From the NCBI RefSeq assembly GCF_030680935.1, contig NZ_JAUXUP010000038.1:62001-126000 (forward strand): DNA of 64,000 bases, written 5' to 3'. Shown piece by piece: positions 1 to 8,438 of the stretch. The stretch comes from Polaromonas sp. GTDB taxonomy: Bacteria; Pseudomonadota; Gammaproteobacteria; Burkholderiales; Burkholderiaceae_C. Under the pieces are notes generated by a model. It was given only the letters and a program-made list of their open reading frames with translations, did no database searches and was not told the origin of the DNA. How positions within the stretch are numbered: position 1 is the first letter of the stretch; every line of letters begins with the position of its first letter. Made by a program: the position numbers and the translations under genes.

Positions 1-1028
1 CCGCTCTCGCCGGCGCGGCCAGTGCGCCCTATGCGGTGCACATAGTCCTGCACCGAGCGCGGCAAATCGTAGTTCAACACCACCGGCAACTGCGCGATGT
101 CGATCCCGCGCGAGGCCACATCGGTGGCGATCACCACCTTGAGCCGGGAGGCCTTGAAGTCGGCCAGCACCTGAGTGCGTTTGCCCTGGCTCAACTCGCC
201 GTGGAAAGGTTCGGCGTTGATGCGGGCCTTGCGCAATTTGTCGGCCACCATTTCTGCCGCATGTTTGGTGGCCACAAACACCAGTACCCGGCGCCAGCCG
301 TTTTGCCCAATCAGATGGCGCAGCAACTGGGTGCGGCGGCCCGGGTCCACCGCGATCGCGCGCTGCATGATGTCGGGTTCACCCTCGGGTTCGGCCGGTG
401 CATCGATGTGCACCGGTTCGCGCAACAGGCCTTGTGCCAGTGCCTGCACGGCCGGCGGAAAGGTTGCCGAGAAAAACAGGGTTTGCCGCTGCGCCGGCAG
501 CAGCGCCAGGATGCGGCTCAGTTCCTCGGCAAAGCCCAGGTCCAGCAGGCGGTCGGCCTCGTCAAGCACCAGTGCCGCGACGCCTGACAGCACCACCGCG
601 TTGTGGTCGGCCAGGTCCAGCAGCCGGCCCGGCGTGGCCACCACGATATCGGCGCCGCCGCGCAGATGCATCATCTGCGAGTTGATGGACACGCCGCCGA
701 ACACCACAGCGATCTTCAGCGCCTGCGGCAGGTGCTGGCCCAGGCTGCGGATTTCCTCGCCGACCTGCGCCGCCAGCTCACGCGTCGGCACCAGCACCAG
801 CAGGCGCACACGGCGTGGCTTCTCGCTGGGTGCCTGCTGCAGCAACTGCAACAGCGGCAGCGCAAAGGCAGCGGTTTTGCCCGAACCGGTCTGCGCCGAG
901 GCCAGCACATCGCGGCCCTGCAGCACGGCCGGAATGGAGGCTGCCTGGATCGCCGTGGGGCTGAGGTAATCCCTGGCGCTGACGGCGCGCAGCAGGGCGG
1001 GGGACAAGCCCAGGGAAGTAAATGGCAT
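1..1028 (-). CDS. rhlE: DEAD-box ATP-dependent RNA helicase, RhlE-type (3' end beyond window)
   Basis: An RNA helicase that unwinds structured RNA with ATP, in the cytoplasm, in ribosome assembly or mRNA decay. The reverse-strand reading begins MPFTSLGLSPALLRAV and carries the family motifs in order: motif I SAQTGSGKT, Ia PTRELA, II VLDEADRLLDLGF, III FFSAT, then VFVATKH, HGELSQGKR, IATDVASRGIDI and HRIGRTGRAGESG of the second RecA domain. The frame stays open to the window edge, so the variable basic C-terminus is missing. The ATG at 1028 is chosen because the Q-motif region starts right after it. It is divergent from the next gene, with about 157 bp between them. RhlE rather than DbpA or SrmB is inferred from overall motif spelling only. 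Confidence 0.93.
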   Translation of the reverse strand, partial: MPFTSLGLSPALLRAVSARDYLSPTAIQAASIPAVLQGRDVLASAQTGSGKTAAFALPLLQLLQQAPSEKPRRVRLLVLVPTRELAAQVGEEIRSLGQHLPQALKIAVVFGGVSINSQMMHLRGGADIVVATPGRLLDLADHNAVVLSGVAALVLDEADRLLDLGFAEELSRILALLPAQRQTLFFSATFPPAVQALAQGLLREPVHIDAPAEPEGEPDIMQRAIAVDPGRRTQLLRHLIGQNGWRRVLVFVATKHAAEMVADKLRKARINAEPFHGELSQGKRTQVLADFKASRLKVVIATDVASRGIDIAQLPVVLNYDLPRSVQDYVHRIGRTGRAGES

Positions 1029-1185
1029 GAACAAGGGCTTTGTGAAGTGCAGGGGCCGGAGCGCGCCCGGCAAACGCCCAGTTTAAGCCCGTCAGGCCAG
1101 CCGCGCTGCAGGGCAAGCCGCATAATCGACAGATGGCGAACCGGCTCTTTTCAGGGGACCGGCACCTACTGACTTCAAGGCACCC

Positions 1186-1533
1186 GTGAAAAAGACATTC
1201 AAGCTGAACATCGAAGGCAAAAACCGCGACCGCGTGCTCGACGCGATCAAGCACGACATCCGCAAATACGTCAAACGCCAGCGCCGCGTGCCCTTGCCCG
1301 AGGGTGTGGATTTCTGGGATTTCGACTGCCGCTTCGGCGCCAGCGAGGAGGCGGCAACGGTGGTGCACTTCGCAACCATGATTCCGCTGGTGGATGCCGC
1401 CGCAAAAGACGGCGCCGATGCTTTTTACCTTGAGTTGCTTGCCAAAGAGGGACGGCGCACCCAGCGTCCGCGTTCCCTGGATGCGCAGGCCGACGGCGAA
1501 GCAAGGACGCAGGACACCGTACCCGGCGAGTGA
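1186..1533 (+). CDS. DUF6172 family protein
   Basis: A small soluble protein of 115 residues with a highly charged first half rich in Lys and Arg (KNRDRVLDAIKHDIRKYVKRQRR), followed by the conserved-looking stretch PEGVDFWDFDCRFG. I recognise this as the short DUF6172 family seen in Comamonadaceae and relatives; its function is unknown. The start is a GTG at 1186, directly before KKTFKLNIEGK, which matches how the family begins. The last 25 residues are low-complexity and polar and probably disordered. It stands alone between the divergent helicase gene and the secreted protein at 1703, so context gives no clue to its job. Confidence 0.72.
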   Translation: MKKTFKLNIEGKNRDRVLDAIKHDIRKYVKRQRRVPLPEGVDFWDFDCRFGASEEAATVVHFATMIPLVDAAAKDGADAFYLELLAKEGRRTQRPRSLDAQADGEARTQDTVPGE

Positions 1534-1702
1534 ACCTGCAATGGCTCAGCTTTAACAGGAGAGGATGTTCCGTGGGTCGGCACCATGTGCGAGCCGCCCA
1601 GGTTGATGACCTACTTCCACAGGGTGAAAAATCCTACGCCCCAGTGCAAAAAAAAGTGTCAAGCTGATTCACAAGCCAACTTCGGCCTAAAGGAAACACG
1701 CC

Positions 1703-2233
1703 ATGACTTATTTTTCATCGAAAACCCGCATCGTGACATTGGCCATCGCCACCCTTTTACTTGCAGGGCCTGCATTGTCAAAGGGCAAGGATGATGATGA
1801 CAACCGTGGAAAAGGCAACGGCAAGCACTCCCAGAAGGCGGAAGAAAAACAGGAAAAGCGTGAGTCCAAGGAGCAGGATAAGGCCGCCAAGCGGGAGCGC
1901 AAGGAAATTCAACCCGGCACCTACTTCAACGATCAGCAGCGGACGGTTGTGCGCCAGTACTACGTGCAGAATTACTCCAACGGCAAAAAATGTCCTCCCG
2001 GCTTGGCCAAGAAGAACAATGGCTGCATGCCTCCGGGCCAAACGCGTAAGTGGGCCGTGGGCCAACCGATTCCACGAGGCGTCACGGTCTATTCGGTGCC
2101 TCAACCCGTCATTGTGCAGCTTCCGCCAGCACCGTATGGCTACCGCTATGCCCGCATTGGCGGCGATATCGTATTGGTGCAGCAACAGAACAACCTGATT
2201 GTGGACATCATTCAGGGTCTGCTCGGCGGCTGA
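1703..2233 (+). CDS. Secreted RcnB/CigR-like protein
   Basis: A 176-residue exported protein. It has a signal peptide ([20 protein letters not shown], cleavage near ALS-KG), then a very charged Asp/Lys/Glu-rich linker at about residues 27-72 (predicted disordered or coiled), then a compact C-terminal part. That part includes [17 protein letters not shown], with two cysteines that could form a disulfide, and ends [15 protein letters not shown]...[11 protein letters not shown]. The C-terminal Y-x-Y-x-R-I-G-x-D-I-V-L pattern is typical of the RcnB/CigR family of small periplasmic or inner-membrane proteins, known from nickel/cobalt homeostasis (RcnB) and Salmonella CigR. A good ribosome site (AAAGGAAA) lies about 10 bases before the ATG. 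Family call is likely; role is unknown. Confidence 0.75.
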   Translation: MTYFSSKTRIVTLAIATLLLAGPALSKGKDDDDNRGKGNGKHSQKAEEKQEKRESKEQDKAAKRERKEIQPGTYFNDQQRTVVRQYYVQNYSNGKKCPPGLAKKNNGCMPPGQTRKWAVGQPIPRGVTVYSVPQPVIVQLPPAPYGYRYARIGGDIVLVQQQNNLIVDIIQGLLGG

Positions 2234-2274
2234 TACCGGTTGATGGCCCGGCGAGTCGTGGTCTGCGTGAGCAG

Positions 2275-2312
2275 GCCAGGCTCGATGAGTGAAACTGCCT
2301 GGCTGTGATTTT
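2275..2312 (+). terminator. Possible rho-independent terminator after the RcnB/CigR-like gene
   Basis: GCCAGGC (2275-2281) pairs perfectly with GCCTGGC (2297-2303) across a 15-base loop and is followed by TGTGATTTT. The T-run is short and the loop long, so this is a weak candidate. Confidence 0.4.
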
Positions 2313-2350
2313 CAGAAGAAGCAGTTTCCAGCGGCATACAGCCCCAACGG

Positions 2351-2965
2351 TCAGGGTTCGCATGCCTGGCCCGGTGGCAAGCCCAGCGCGTCAAAGACCA
2401 GCAGTGCGGCCCAGGCGTCGTTGGCTGCATAAATCAGCTGACTTTCGCTCAGTTGCCGGTTGGCCCAGTTGGAGGTGGTGGCTTTTCTGGACTTCAGGAA
2501 GCGCCGCTTGAAGAGTAGCGCCACCGCACCGCGTACGCCAAGCTCCTTGACATAGCCTTGTTTTCTGAACACCACGTTCAGGTCCAGCACCTTGCGCGGC
2601 TCCACCCCCAGGGTGCGTCGAATCTGGGTGTGGTCGCCCGCCAGGCCAAAGCCGACCTTCATGACGGTTTCTGATTCCAGCAAGGCCGAGACCACTTCCC
2701 GGCAGCGCGCATCAAACAGCTGGAACACCCAGGCCTTGCGCAGCGTTGACAGTTGCACCACGTGCGGGCCTTCGGAAACCTGGTCGCGGAAAAAAGTCGG
2801 TTTGGACTCGGTGTCAAAACCCAGCACAAGGCTGGTCGACAGTTCGGCCCACGCCTGGTCGGCCTGATGCGCGGTGGACACCAGCACGATATCGCGCAGC
2901 TCCAGGCGGTCCAGGGGCGCAAGTGCCGAGAGTTCTTCCTTGGTGGGTGAAAGAATGTGAGGCAT
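2351..2965 (-). CDS. 3'-5' exonuclease, RNase D / DEDDy superfamily
   Basis: A 204-residue single-domain nuclease of the DnaQ-like fold that would remove nucleotides from 3' ends of RNA or DNA with two metal ions. The DEDDy set is visible: D51 and E53 in LGFDTESKP (Exo I), D111 in GFGLAGDHTQIRR (Exo II), and Y179 with D183 in IYAANDAWAALLVF (Exo III). There is no HRDC domain, so it is not full-length RNase D; it resembles the short stand-alone 3'-5' exonuclease-domain proteins. The start at 2965 gives an N-terminal extension of about 25 residues before the first beta strand. It lies 21 bases from the end of the enamidase gene on the same strand, so read-through from that operon is possible. 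Confidence 0.85.
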   Translation of the reverse strand: MPHILSPTKEELSALAPLDRLELRDIVLVSTAHQADQAWAELSTSLVLGFDTESKPTFFRDQVSEGPHVVQLSTLRKAWVFQLFDARCREVVSALLESETVMKVGFGLAGDHTQIRRTLGVEPRKVLDLNVVFRKQGYVKELGVRGAVALLFKRRFLKSRKATTSNWANRQLSESQLIYAANDAWAALLVFDALGLPPGQACEP

Positions 2966-2986
2966 GTTCAGCGCCCGCGTGTGGCA

Positions 2987-4183
2987 TCAGGCATGGGATA
3001 ACACGCTCGGGATTGTCGTGGCGGGGGGCGTGTTGCGGCTGCGACCGCAGCGCACCAGCCCATCAATCATGACCATGCCGACGCCGGGAATGTCACCCCG
3101 CTGCACGCTGTCCAGCAGGTCGCGTCCGGCCGTGTGCTGGGCCCTGTCCATGAAGACAAAATCGGCATCACGCCCGACTTCGACCAGCCCGCAGTTGAGC
3201 TTGCGGATGCGTGCGGTGTTGCCGGTGGCAAAACAAAAGGCCAGCTCCGCCGGAATATTGCCCAGGCTCGATAGCAGCGAGATCAGGCGCAACATGCCCA
3301 GCGGCTGCACGCCCGATCCGGCCGGTCCGTCGGTACCCAGGATCACGCGGTGCGGGCATTTGAGCTGCAGGGCAGCCTGAGCCGCGGCAATCGCGACTTT
3401 TTCATTGCCGTTGTGGACAATCTCGATCGCGCGCGAGGATTTTTCGCAGAGTTCGCAGACGTGGTTTTCGGACAAGGACGTGTGCCCACCGTTGATGTGG
3501 CCAATCACATCGGCATCGGCTTCCAGAACGACATCCTTGTCGATCAGGCCGGAGCCGGGGATCGACGGGCCACCGGTGTGGATCGTGCTCTGGATGCCGT
3601 ACTTGCGCGCCCAGGCCACCATCTCTTTTGCTTCGTAACCGGCCTTGACTGAGCCCAGGCCCACCTCGCCGAGCAGGCCGACGCCGGCTTCGGCCAGTTC
3701 CTTGAAGTCCTGCTCCACCATGCCCTTTTCAATGATGGGTGCGCCCGCCAGCACCTTGACACCACCGGGCCTGAAATTGTCAAACGCGCGCTGCGCGGTG
3801 ATGGCCAGTGCTTTCAGGCCAACAATGTCTTTGGGACGTCCGGGTAGATGCACCTCACCGGCCGAAATCATGGTGGTGACGCCGCCGTGCATGGTCGAAT
3901 CGATCCAGCCGATCTGGTTTTGCCGTGGCGTCCAGTCGCCAAAAACCGGGTGCACATGGCTGTCGATCAGCCCGGGTGCGACACAGGTCTGGTGCGCGTC
4001 GATCACGGTTTGTGCATGGGCCATATCGCAGTCTTTGGCCTTGCCAACAGCTACAATCAGGCCGTCGTTCACCACAATGGTGTCTGCATCCAGGATCGGC
4101 CTGTCGATATCTCCCGACAGCAGCAAGCCGATGTTGGTAATGACCACTTTGCCTGATTTTGCGCTTGCTGCCACTTCTGCCAT
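2987..4183 (-). CDS. ena: Amidohydrolase, enamidase-like (6-oxo-tetrahydronicotinate hydrolase)
   Basis: A 398-residue metal-dependent amidohydrolase. The metal-binding HxH lies in APGLIDSHVHP (H76, H78), with further ligand candidates in STIHTGG, VIGHINGGHTS and the Asp of ILGTDGPAGSG. Length and the strings VIGHINGGHT and TDGPAGSGVQPLGMLR match what I know of enamidase of Eubacterium barkeri, an Fe-Zn enzyme that opens 1,4,5,6-tetrahydro-6-oxonicotinate to 2-formylglutarate plus ammonia. The ATG at 4183 (MAEVAASAKSG) is preferred; the open frame runs further upstream, but that part reads through the TetR gene. It is last in the leftward fpr-tetR-ena unit, 13 bases behind the TetR gene. The nearby nicotinate dehydrogenase and 6-hydroxynicotinate reductase genes support the assignment; another imidase substrate remains possible. 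Confidence 0.8.
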   Translation of the reverse strand: MAEVAASAKSGKVVITNIGLLLSGDIDRPILDADTIVVNDGLIVAVGKAKDCDMAHAQTVIDAHQTCVAPGLIDSHVHPVFGDWTPRQNQIGWIDSTMHGGVTTMISAGEVHLPGRPKDIVGLKALAITAQRAFDNFRPGGVKVLAGAPIIEKGMVEQDFKELAEAGVGLLGEVGLGSVKAGYEAKEMVAWARKYGIQSTIHTGGPSIPGSGLIDKDVVLEADADVIGHINGGHTSLSENHVCELCEKSSRAIEIVHNGNEKVAIAAAQAALQLKCPHRVILGTDGPAGSGVQPLGMLRLISLLSSLGNIPAELAFCFATGNTARIRKLNCGLVEVGRDADFVFMDRAQHTAGRDLLDSVQRGDIPGVGMVMIDGLVRCGRSRNTPPATTIPSVLSHA

Positions 4184-4196
4184 GGGAGTCTTTCTG

Positions 4197-4886
4197 CTAG
4201 GGGTTGCGCAACACGGTGCGCAGCACAGTGCTGATGATGAAGTCCTGCCAATGCGCCAGTGCTTCGGGTGCCTGCAGATCTTCGCCCAGGAAGGCCGACA
4301 GCGTGTGGCGGTTGGAGATGTAGAAATAGCCGGTTGCTGCAATCAGCAGGTAGACGTTGCGGGCAGAGACATCGGCGCGGAACACCTCTTTGGCCACCCC
4401 GCTTTCCAGCAGTTGCCGGATGATGGCAATCGCCGGCGAGGAGTATTCCCTGGCGCGCGCCGACTTGGCAATGTGTTTGCCCCGGTGCAGGTTTTCGGTG
4501 TTCAGGAGGGTGATGAACTCAGGATTCTTGCTGTAATAGCTCACCACAAACCGGATGACATCCTCGAGCGATTCCACGGGCCTTTCGATGTCAAGGTCAA
4601 GAGCAAGTTCGGCATCATTCATGCGCCGGTACATGTCTTCCAGCACCTCGATGAACAGGCCTTCCTTGCTGCCGAAGTAGTAATAAATCATCCGGTCATA
4701 AGACTTGGCCGAGCGCGATATTTTTTCCACACTGCCGCCGTCATAGCCGTAACGCGCAAACACCTTGGTGGCTGCGCGCAGGATGTTGTCGCGCGTAGCT
4801 TGTGCTGCCTGCTCGCGCACGCCTGGGCGCTTGGCCGCAGCGAGCCGTACAGCCGGAGAGCGTGAAGCCGGTGTTTTGGTGGTCAT
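4197..4886 (-). CDS. TetR/AcrR family transcriptional regulator
   Basis: A 229-residue regulator. After an Ala/Arg-rich N-terminal tail, the helix-turn-helix domain is at about residues 26-75 (REQAAQATRDNILRAATKVFARYGYDGGSVEKISR followed by YYYFGSKEGLFIEVL, the signature end of TetR domains). The C-terminal ligand domain is all-helical and contains LLNTENLHRGKH, typical of TetR proteins with a TetR_C-type dimer domain. It sits between fpr (21 bases upstream) and ena (13 bases downstream), so it is probably the local repressor of the divergent fpr-tetR-ena and hnr operons. An intermediate such as 6-hydroxynicotinate is a plausible inducer, but that is inference. Confidence 0.88.
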   Translation of the reverse strand: MTTKTPASRSPAVRLAAAKRPGVREQAAQATRDNILRAATKVFARYGYDGGSVEKISRSAKSYDRMIYYYFGSKEGLFIEVLEDMYRRMNDAELALDLDIERPVESLEDVIRFVVSYYSKNPEFITLLNTENLHRGKHIAKSARAREYSSPAIAIIRQLLESGVAKEVFRADVSARNVYLLIAATGYFYISNRHTLSAFLGEDLQAPEALAHWQDFIISTVLRTVLRNP

Positions 4887-4907
4887 GCAAGAGCCGGGTA
4901 GCCCCGC

Positions 4908-5681
4908 TTATTGCTCGGCGAAGGCACGTTCAATCACAAAGTCGCCGGGCTTGGAAGTATTGCCCTCCATGAAGCCGCGCTTTTCCAGCATGTGTTTGAG
5001 ATCCTTGAGCATGCCCGGGCTGCCGCAAATCATCACGCGGTCGCTGGCCGGGTCGAGCGCTGGCAGCTTCAGATCCTCAAACATCTTGCCGGTTTCCATC
5101 AGGTCTGTGACACGCCCCATGTTGCGGTAACTTTCGCGCGTCACCGTGGGGTAATACAGCAGCTGCCTGGAGATCAATTCGCCTAAAAACTCGTGCTGCG
5201 GCAGGTGCTCCACCACGAGGTCGTGGTAAGCCAGCTCGTCGGCCTGGCGCACGCCGTGCACCAGCACGATCTGCTCGAAGCGCTCATAGGTCTCGGGGTC
5301 GCGGATGATGCTCATGAACGGCGCCAGGCCGGTTCCGGTGGACAGCAGGTACAGTCGTTTGCCGGGCAGCAGGTAGTCAATCACCAGCGTGCCGGTTGGT
5401 TTGCGCCCGACGATGATCTTGTCGCCGACCTTCATGTGTTGCAGGCGCGAGGTCAGGGGGCCGTCGGCCACCTTGATGCTGAGGAACTCCAGGTGTTCCT
5501 CGTGATTCGGGCTGACGATGCTGTAGGCGCGAAGCAGGGGTTTGTCATTGACGCGCAGGCCGATCATGGTGAAGTGGCCGTTGCTGAAACGCAGCGATGT
5601 GTCCCGCGTGGTTGTGAAGGTGAACAGCTTGTTGGTCCAGTGGTGCACGGACAGGACTGTCTCTTCGTTGAAAGCGCTCAT
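4908..5681 (-). CDS. fpr: Ferredoxin-NADP reductase
   Basis: A 257-residue FAD enzyme that exchanges electrons between NADPH and ferredoxin or flavodoxin. The FAD-binding RAYSIVSP motif is present, followed by GTLVIDYLLPGKRLYLLSTGTGLAPFMSIIRDPE (NADP phosphate-binding GTGLAP) and the nicotinamide region VMICGSPGMLKDLK. The C-terminus VIERAFAEQ is typical of bacterial Fpr. The ATG at 5681 (MSAFNEETVLSVHHWT) is chosen over an upstream in-frame ATG because Fpr proteins begin just before the first beta strand. It starts the leftward operon with tetR and ena and diverges from the 6-hydroxynicotinate reductase-like gene, which needs low-potential electrons. It could equally serve general redox metabolism. 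Confidence 0.92.
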   Translation of the reverse strand: MSAFNEETVLSVHHWTNKLFTFTTTRDTSLRFSNGHFTMIGLRVNDKPLLRAYSIVSPNHEEHLEFLSIKVADGPLTSRLQHMKVGDKIIVGRKPTGTLVIDYLLPGKRLYLLSTGTGLAPFMSIIRDPETYERFEQIVLVHGVRQADELAYHDLVVEHLPQHEFLGELISRQLLYYPTVTRESYRNMGRVTDLMETGKMFEDLKLPALDPASDRVMICGSPGMLKDLKHMLEKRGFMEGNTSKPGDFVIERAFAEQ

Positions 5682-5874
5682 GGTGGTGTTCGGTGGTGAG
5701 GGTCTGTGGATTTCTGAAAATAAATTGTACGCTGCATGCAAATCCTATTGCGTCAAAAATTCACATGCGCTACAGTAATTTTAAATGTAGCGAACGCAAC
5801 ATATTGATTAAGTATGCACTACATGGGTGCCAGTGCACCAGAATGAACAGCTTGACCCCACAACACGCGCAAAA
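5682..5874. promoter_or_regulatory. Divergent promoter region between fpr and hnr
   Basis: This 193-bp region is clearly more AT-rich than its surroundings and holds both divergent promoters by position. It contains the 8-bp palindrome TGCATGCA (5733-5740) and an inverted repeat at 5769-5791 described separately. I could not fix -35/-10 boxes with confidence. Confidence 0.6.
5769..5791. promoter_or_regulatory. Candidate operator, GCTACA-N11-TGTAGC inverted repeat
   Basis: Perfect 6-bp arms, 23 bp overall with an AT-rich centre, lie midway in the fpr-hnr divergent promoter region. Spacing and size fit a TetR-type dimer site, and the TetR gene lies next door. Binding is inferred, not shown. 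Confidence 0.45.
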
Positions 5875-7497
5875 ATGACGGAACATACCAAGACTGACGG
5901 CTTGCCAGGCATGGAGTCGCCCGCGTTTGCGCAGGTGCTGGAAAAAGCCCGGCCGCGCAATGAGCGCATGACCAGCGAAAAGATCGAGTGCAACGCCTGC
6001 CCCGTGCTTTGCCAGATTTCTGATGGCCGAAGTGGCGCCTGTGACCGTTACGCCAATCACGGCGGCACCCTGGTGCGGGTCGATCCGGTGCTTTTGCTGC
6101 GCCGGACCCTGCTCGATGACGAGCCGCGGGTGCTGCCTTTTGCCGGACGCGCGGCAGCCGCGGTGGCTGATGCCGAGGGAGCGCCGCCGGCCCAGGCTGT
6201 CTGGAATGGCGATTTGCTGCTGGCCAATGAGGTGTTTGTCACCGGCGTCGGTTCCTCCACCACCTACCCCGACTACAAACCCGCTCCCTTCATCGTGTCG
6301 TCGCAGGTAGAGGGTGTCGATATGGTCACCGTCGTCACCGAGGGCATATTCAGCTACTGCAGCCTCAAGGTAAAAATAGACACCGACCGCTTCCTCGGGT
6401 CCGAGCAGGCCAACGTCCGTTGCAAGGGCGAGGTGGTGGGCCATGTGACGACAGCAGAGTATGGCTCGCAGATGCTGTCGCTGGGCGGCGTGCACCACCT
6501 CACCGGTGGCAGCAAAAAAGAGGGCCGCGTGACCATGGACATGATGCAGTCGCTGGGCAACAAGCAGGCGGTGGAGTTCACGATTGACGGCGGCTCGCAG
6601 ATCGTGATCCAGGCGGGCCGGGCGCCGATTGTCAATGGGGTGGAAGAGCGGCGCATGCGGGTCGGCTGCGGCTCGGCCACCATCGGCATTTTTGCCAAAC
6701 AGTTTTTTGGCCTGCTCGATGAGGTGGTGGTGGTGGACGACCACATCACCGGGGTGCTGACGGAGCACCAAGCCGGCCGCTGCCTGGACATGCGCGCGTC
6801 GGGCATCAGGATGCGCGGGCGCAAATCGACCCCGGGCCGGTATTTTCAGGTGGCCAATCCCGGCACCGGTTGGGGTGGCACCGACATCGCTGATCCCTTG
6901 TCCATCATCGAAAGCTGGGATCCGGCTGTGGCCTGGCCCGGCCTGCGGCTGCTGATGACGTCGACCACGGGGGAACACGCGAGCTGGTATGTGCTCAATG
7001 ACGACCTTCATCCTGTCGAGCAGGACATGCCGGCAGCGGTGGCTCTCATCGTTGCGCGTATCGGTGAGAACTGCGAGCCTTCGCTGTCTACGGTGCTGTT
7101 TCTAGGCGGGGCCGGCGGCAGCCTGCGTGCCGGGGTCACCGAAAACCCGGTGTTGCTGACGCGGGCCATCAAGGCTGCGCTGGTCAATGTGACTTGTGGT
7201 GGCGCACCAGCCTATGTCTGGCCCGGTGGTGGCATCACGGTGATGGCTGACGTCATGCGTATGCCGGACAACAGTTTTGGCACCGTGCCCACACCGGCCA
7301 TCGTTGCACCGATTGAATTCAGCATGAAGCTGGACGACTACCGCGCGCTCGGCGGGCACATGGACCATGTGCGTACGCTGGCTGAAGCTCTGCGCCTGGG
7401 TGCCTGGCACAACGAAGGCGCGCCCTCCGCGCTGGCCTGGGCTGCACTGCCCGCGGCCAATCCATGGCCGCTGGGGCGACCGCCCCTGCTTGGTTGA
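5875..7497 (+). CDS. hnr: 6-hydroxynicotinate reductase-like iron-sulfur protein
   Basis: A 540-residue protein with an N-terminal cysteine cluster C39-x2-C42-x3-C46-x9-C56 (CNACPVLC...SGACDRY), as for a [4Fe-4S] cluster, then a large alpha/beta body with many Gly-rich turns (TGGSKKEGR, GCGSATIG, GGAGGSLRAG, YVWPGGGITV). Cluster spacing, length and context match 6-hydroxynicotinate reductase (Hnr) of Eubacterium barkeri, which makes 1,4,5,6-tetrahydro-6-oxonicotinate and has Fe-S clusters and a covalent flavin. It lacks the extra ferredoxin-like modules expected if it carried all the clusters reported for the E. barkeri enzyme; the divergent fpr could supply electrons. The ATG at 5875 is preferred; an upstream GTG at 5827 adds 16 residues, and neither has a clear ribosome site. 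First gene of the rightward operon, 10 bases before the UPF0280 gene. Confidence 0.75.
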   Translation: MTEHTKTDGLPGMESPAFAQVLEKARPRNERMTSEKIECNACPVLCQISDGRSGACDRYANHGGTLVRVDPVLLLRRTLLDDEPRVLPFAGRAAAAVADAEGAPPAQAVWNGDLLLANEVFVTGVGSSTTYPDYKPAPFIVSSQVEGVDMVTVVTEGIFSYCSLKVKIDTDRFLGSEQANVRCKGEVVGHVTTAEYGSQMLSLGGVHHLTGGSKKEGRVTMDMMQSLGNKQAVEFTIDGGSQIVIQAGRAPIVNGVEERRMRVGCGSATIGIFAKQFFGLLDEVVVVDDHITGVLTEHQAGRCLDMRASGIRMRGRKSTPGRYFQVANPGTGWGGTDIADPLSIIESWDPAVAWPGLRLLMTSTTGEHASWYVLNDDLHPVEQDMPAAVALIVARIGENCEPSLSTVLFLGGAGGSLRAGVTENPVLLTRAIKAALVNVTCGGAPAYVWPGGGITVMADVMRMPDNSFGTVPTPAIVAPIEFSMKLDDYRALGGHMDHVRTLAEALRLGAWHNEGAPSALAWAALPAANPWPLGRPPLLG

Positions 7498-7507
7498 TGT
7501 TTCAGAC

Positions 7508-8416
7508 ATGAGCGCCCACCGTACCCAACTGGCCGATGGCCGATGGCATTTTCAGCATGGGCCTATGGACATCGTTCTTGGCGCAAGCGGCAGCCCTGCG
7601 GTTGTGGCGCGTGCGCACGAGGACGCATGGACACGTTTCAGTGTCATTCTCGATGAGTTGGTGCAGGAGCTGGCGCTGCTTCGCCGACCGGTGCAGGGCC
7701 CTTGCCCCTTGCGCGGACCGATTGCCCGGCGCATGTGGCAAGCCTGCCAGCCGTATCAAAGCGCTTTCATCACGCCGATGGCGGCGGTGGCCGGATCGGT
7801 CGCACAGGAGTTGATTGCCAGTTATGACCATGAGGGGCTGACCCGGGCCTGGATCAATAACGGCGGTGACATTGCTTTGCACCTGGCGCCCGGTGAATCG
7901 GCGCGGATCGGCTTGTATGCCGATATCGCTCGGCTGGACGGGCATGAGCTGCGCGGGGGTATTCGGACGGACGGGCAGTTTAAAGTCTCCAGCTGGCTGC
8001 CGGTGCGCGGTGTCGCTACCAGCGGCTGGCGCGGTCGCAGCTTTTCCATGGGTATCGCCGACAGTGTGACGGTTTTGGCGCGCACCGCCTCCGAGGCCGA
8101 CGCAGCCGCCACCGTGATTGCCAATGCGGTGGATGTGCCAGACGCGCGTATCCTGCGGCGCCCCGCTTGTGAGCTCAAGGACGACAGCGATCTGGGGAGC
8201 TTGCCGGTCACGGTGGATGTTCCGGCGCTGGATGCGGCGCAGGTGCGGCGGGCCCTGCAGGCAGGTTTGTTGCGTGCCCAGGCTCTGCGCGCGGCCGGCC
8301 TGATCTGGTCTGCGGTGCTGGTTTGTCAAAATCAGGTGATCAGCACCGATACTTCAGGCTTTACAGCGCTGGCCCCGCAGCCTGTCAGCAGGCAGCATGG
8401 TTCGGTATTTGCTTGA
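7508..8416 (+). CDS. UPF0280 family protein (ApbE-like fold)
   Basis: A 302-residue soluble protein. The opening TQLADGRWHFQHGPMDIVLGA and the middle NNGGDIALHLAPGE plus GVATSGWRGRSFSMGIADSVTVLARTASEADAAATVIANAVD are typical of UPF0280, a family related to the ApbE flavin transferases; ApbE proteins have the same late block of ATSG and ADAxATA strings. The reaction is unknown. It follows hnr by 10 bases and precedes the AA_synth gene by 22 bases, so it is translated with the reductase. The ATG at 7508 is chosen because the family begins with this sequence; longer readings overlap hnr. A role in attaching or handling the flavin of Hnr is a testable inference, see findings. Confidence 0.82.
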   Translation: MSAHRTQLADGRWHFQHGPMDIVLGASGSPAVVARAHEDAWTRFSVILDELVQELALLRRPVQGPCPLRGPIARRMWQACQPYQSAFITPMAAVAGSVAQELIASYDHEGLTRAWINNGGDIALHLAPGESARIGLYADIARLDGHELRGGIRTDGQFKVSSWLPVRGVATSGWRGRSFSMGIADSVTVLARTASEADAAATVIANAVDVPDARILRRPACELKDDSDLGSLPVTVDVPALDAAQVRRALQAGLLRAQALRAAGLIWSAVLVCQNQVISTDTSGFTALAPQPVSRQHGSVFA

Positions 8417-8438
8417 TCACAGGGATGGACCTAAGGCG

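Noticed and set aside
1585-1794. Possible 69-residue protein upstream of and overlapping the RcnB/CigR-like gene
   Set aside because: No ribosome site or family features; it overlaps the start of a gene with a good signal peptide in another frame.
5875-7497. Cyanuric acid hydrolase/barbiturase (ring-opening amidohydrolase) as identity of the hnr-like gene
   Set aside because: The N-terminal C-x2-C-x3-C-x9-C cluster and 540-residue length do not fit that family; enamidase and NicAB neighbours favour the reductase.
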